From Gracilimonas sp. (lineage in GTDB: Bacteria > Bacteroidota > Rhodothermia > Balneolales > Balneolaceae), in the NCBI RefSeq assembly GCF_040218225.1, contig NZ_JAVJQO010000003.1, positions 99,326 through 163,325 of the forward strand: a stretch of 64,000 nt of DNA. The letters run 5' to 3'. The notes under the pieces are model-generated. The model ran no database searches. It had not been told where the DNA came from and saw nothing but the letters and a program-made list of their open reading frames with translations. This document shows positions 63,424-64,000 of the stretch, piece after piece. Numbering within the stretch: position 1 is the first letter of the stretch; every line of letters starts with the position of its first letter. Made by a program: the position numbers and the translations under genes.

Positions 63424-64000
63424 TTATATTGCATCCGGATCGACATTATAACCCAGAATTGCAGCGGCTTCGGCGATCAGGTCTCCCTGTCTACGAAGTG
63501 AGTTAATCGTATCCATGATTTGCTGTCGTCCGTCCTGGCTCAAAATTTGCTGATCAAACGGAGGCTCAATTTCCTGGGTCAGTTCCACACTTTGGGTCAC
63601 CGTTTCTTTCAGTTCTTCAGCAAGTGCTTCGTTTTCATCCTCAATCACATCCAGTACACTTGGGCCTGAAACCACAGTTCCATTCGTTCGCTTGTATTCA
63701 CCCAGAATCACATTTTGGATTCCTAATGCGTTGACCACAATATCACGATGAGTATTGTCACTGAAGCAGGAATGTTCGTCTTCTTTACTTCGCAGATCCC
63801 AGGATACAAACATGCGCTCTCCGGCCAGTTCTCCTTTACTGAGTTTTCCGATTCCATTTAAAATCCGGCCAATAGATGTATTAATCTGTTCTTCAGAAGC
63901 AAAGAAGGCCCGGTAGTTATCTTCGCCCTTTTTCCACTCATTAACCAACATCTGTAAATCATCGGTGATGAGTTCGGTCGTTTCGGTAAGGTAAGTTGCC
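63424..64000 (-). CDS. imelysin-family protein (IrpA-like), 5'-truncated at window edge
   Basis: The frame remains open to the right edge, so the N-terminus and signal peptide are missing; about 192 residues are visible. ERMFVSWDLRSKEDEHSCFS followed by DNTHRDIV is the IrpA/imelysin signature, and TSIGRILNGIGKLSKGELAG precedes it. The C-terminus has helices ending AAAILGYNVDPDAI. It is the first visible gene of the minus-strand imelysin - di-haem - imelysin cluster, 67 bp upstream of the di-haem gene. It likely takes part in iron or haem acquisition. Confidence 0.9.
   Translation of the reverse strand, partial: ATYLTETTELITDDLQMLVNEWKKGEDNYRAFFASEEQINTSIGRILNGIGKLSKGELAGERMFVSWDLRSKEDEHSCFSDNTHRDIVVNALGIQNVILGEYKRTNGTVVSGPSVLDVIEDENEALAEELKETVTQSVELTQEIEPPFDQQILSQDGRQQIMDTINSLRRQGDLIAEAAAILGYNVDPDAI

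Overview
The window is a dense, roughly 42% GC bacterial chromosome segment with about 52 supportable protein genes and no tRNA or rRNA genes that I can see. A SusC/SusD outer-membrane pair, a large secreted LamG protein with a type IX-style C-terminal sorting domain, imelysin lipoproteins, and a division/cell-wall (dcw) cluster that lacks murF and has PASTA domains on FtsI all point to the Bacteroidota/Balneolota group. The style of the sorting domain (YPNPFNPTT) and the gene mix would suit a marine Balneolaceae-type organism; that lineage call is inference.

Layout. 1-5.8 kb: 5'-truncated SusC receptor, SusD lipoprotein and an SH3-NlpC/P60 lipoprotein in one operon. 5.8-9.0 kb: GlmU-like protein and glmS, divergent. 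9.1-14.8 kb: Hpt protein, ElaA-type acetyltransferase, small membrane protein, NAD-type isocitrate/isopropylmalate dehydrogenase, sorbosone-dehydrogenase-like lipoprotein, then a DASH cryptochrome followed by a basic small protein and a DUF2256 gene carrying an in-frame TGA. 14.8-19.8 kb (minus strand): SDR, TolC-like, HlyD-like and DUF4956 genes overlapping or nearly so, then a DUF6580 membrane protein and YceI. 20-25 kb: DUF4168 protein, 3-methyladenine glycosylase, YihY/BrkB protein, mutS. 25-32 kb: era, then a sulfur-amino-acid operon (CoA-binding protein, metY, OsmC, metX, homoserine dehydrogenase). Its 5' region appears to hold two successive transcription attenuators: a Met/Cys-rich leader peptide with a terminator, then a SAM-I riboswitch with its own terminator. 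31.9-33 kb: P1-family peptidase.

33.2-49.2 kb is the dcw cluster in the order mraZ, rsmH, ftsL-like, ftsI, murE, mraY, murD, ftsW, murG, murC, ftsQ, an unrecognised 89-codon gene, ftsA, ftsZ. MraZ-type TGGG repeats lie at its promoter. The genes are mostly butt-joined or overlapping, except where two copies of a palindromic interspersed repeat sit between murD and ftsW and between ftsA and ftsZ. Five copies of that repeat (GTCATTGCGAGGAG ends) occur in the window.

49.2-64 kb: an AT-rich coiled-coil membrane protein, an NTF2-like lipoprotein, the five-LamG secreted protein, a GT4 glycosyltransferase, TauE/SafE and PhzF genes, mutS2, a second NTF2-like secreted protein, and a minus-strand imelysin - di-haem oxidoreductase - imelysin cluster that runs off the right edge.

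The most noteworthy items are the two-stage met leader (26.37-26.75 kb), the DUF2256 gene interrupted by TGA at a conserved Trp (14.73 kb), the DUF4956-HlyD-TolC operon that may be an exporter without an ATPase, and the nested palindromic repeats inside the division cluster.
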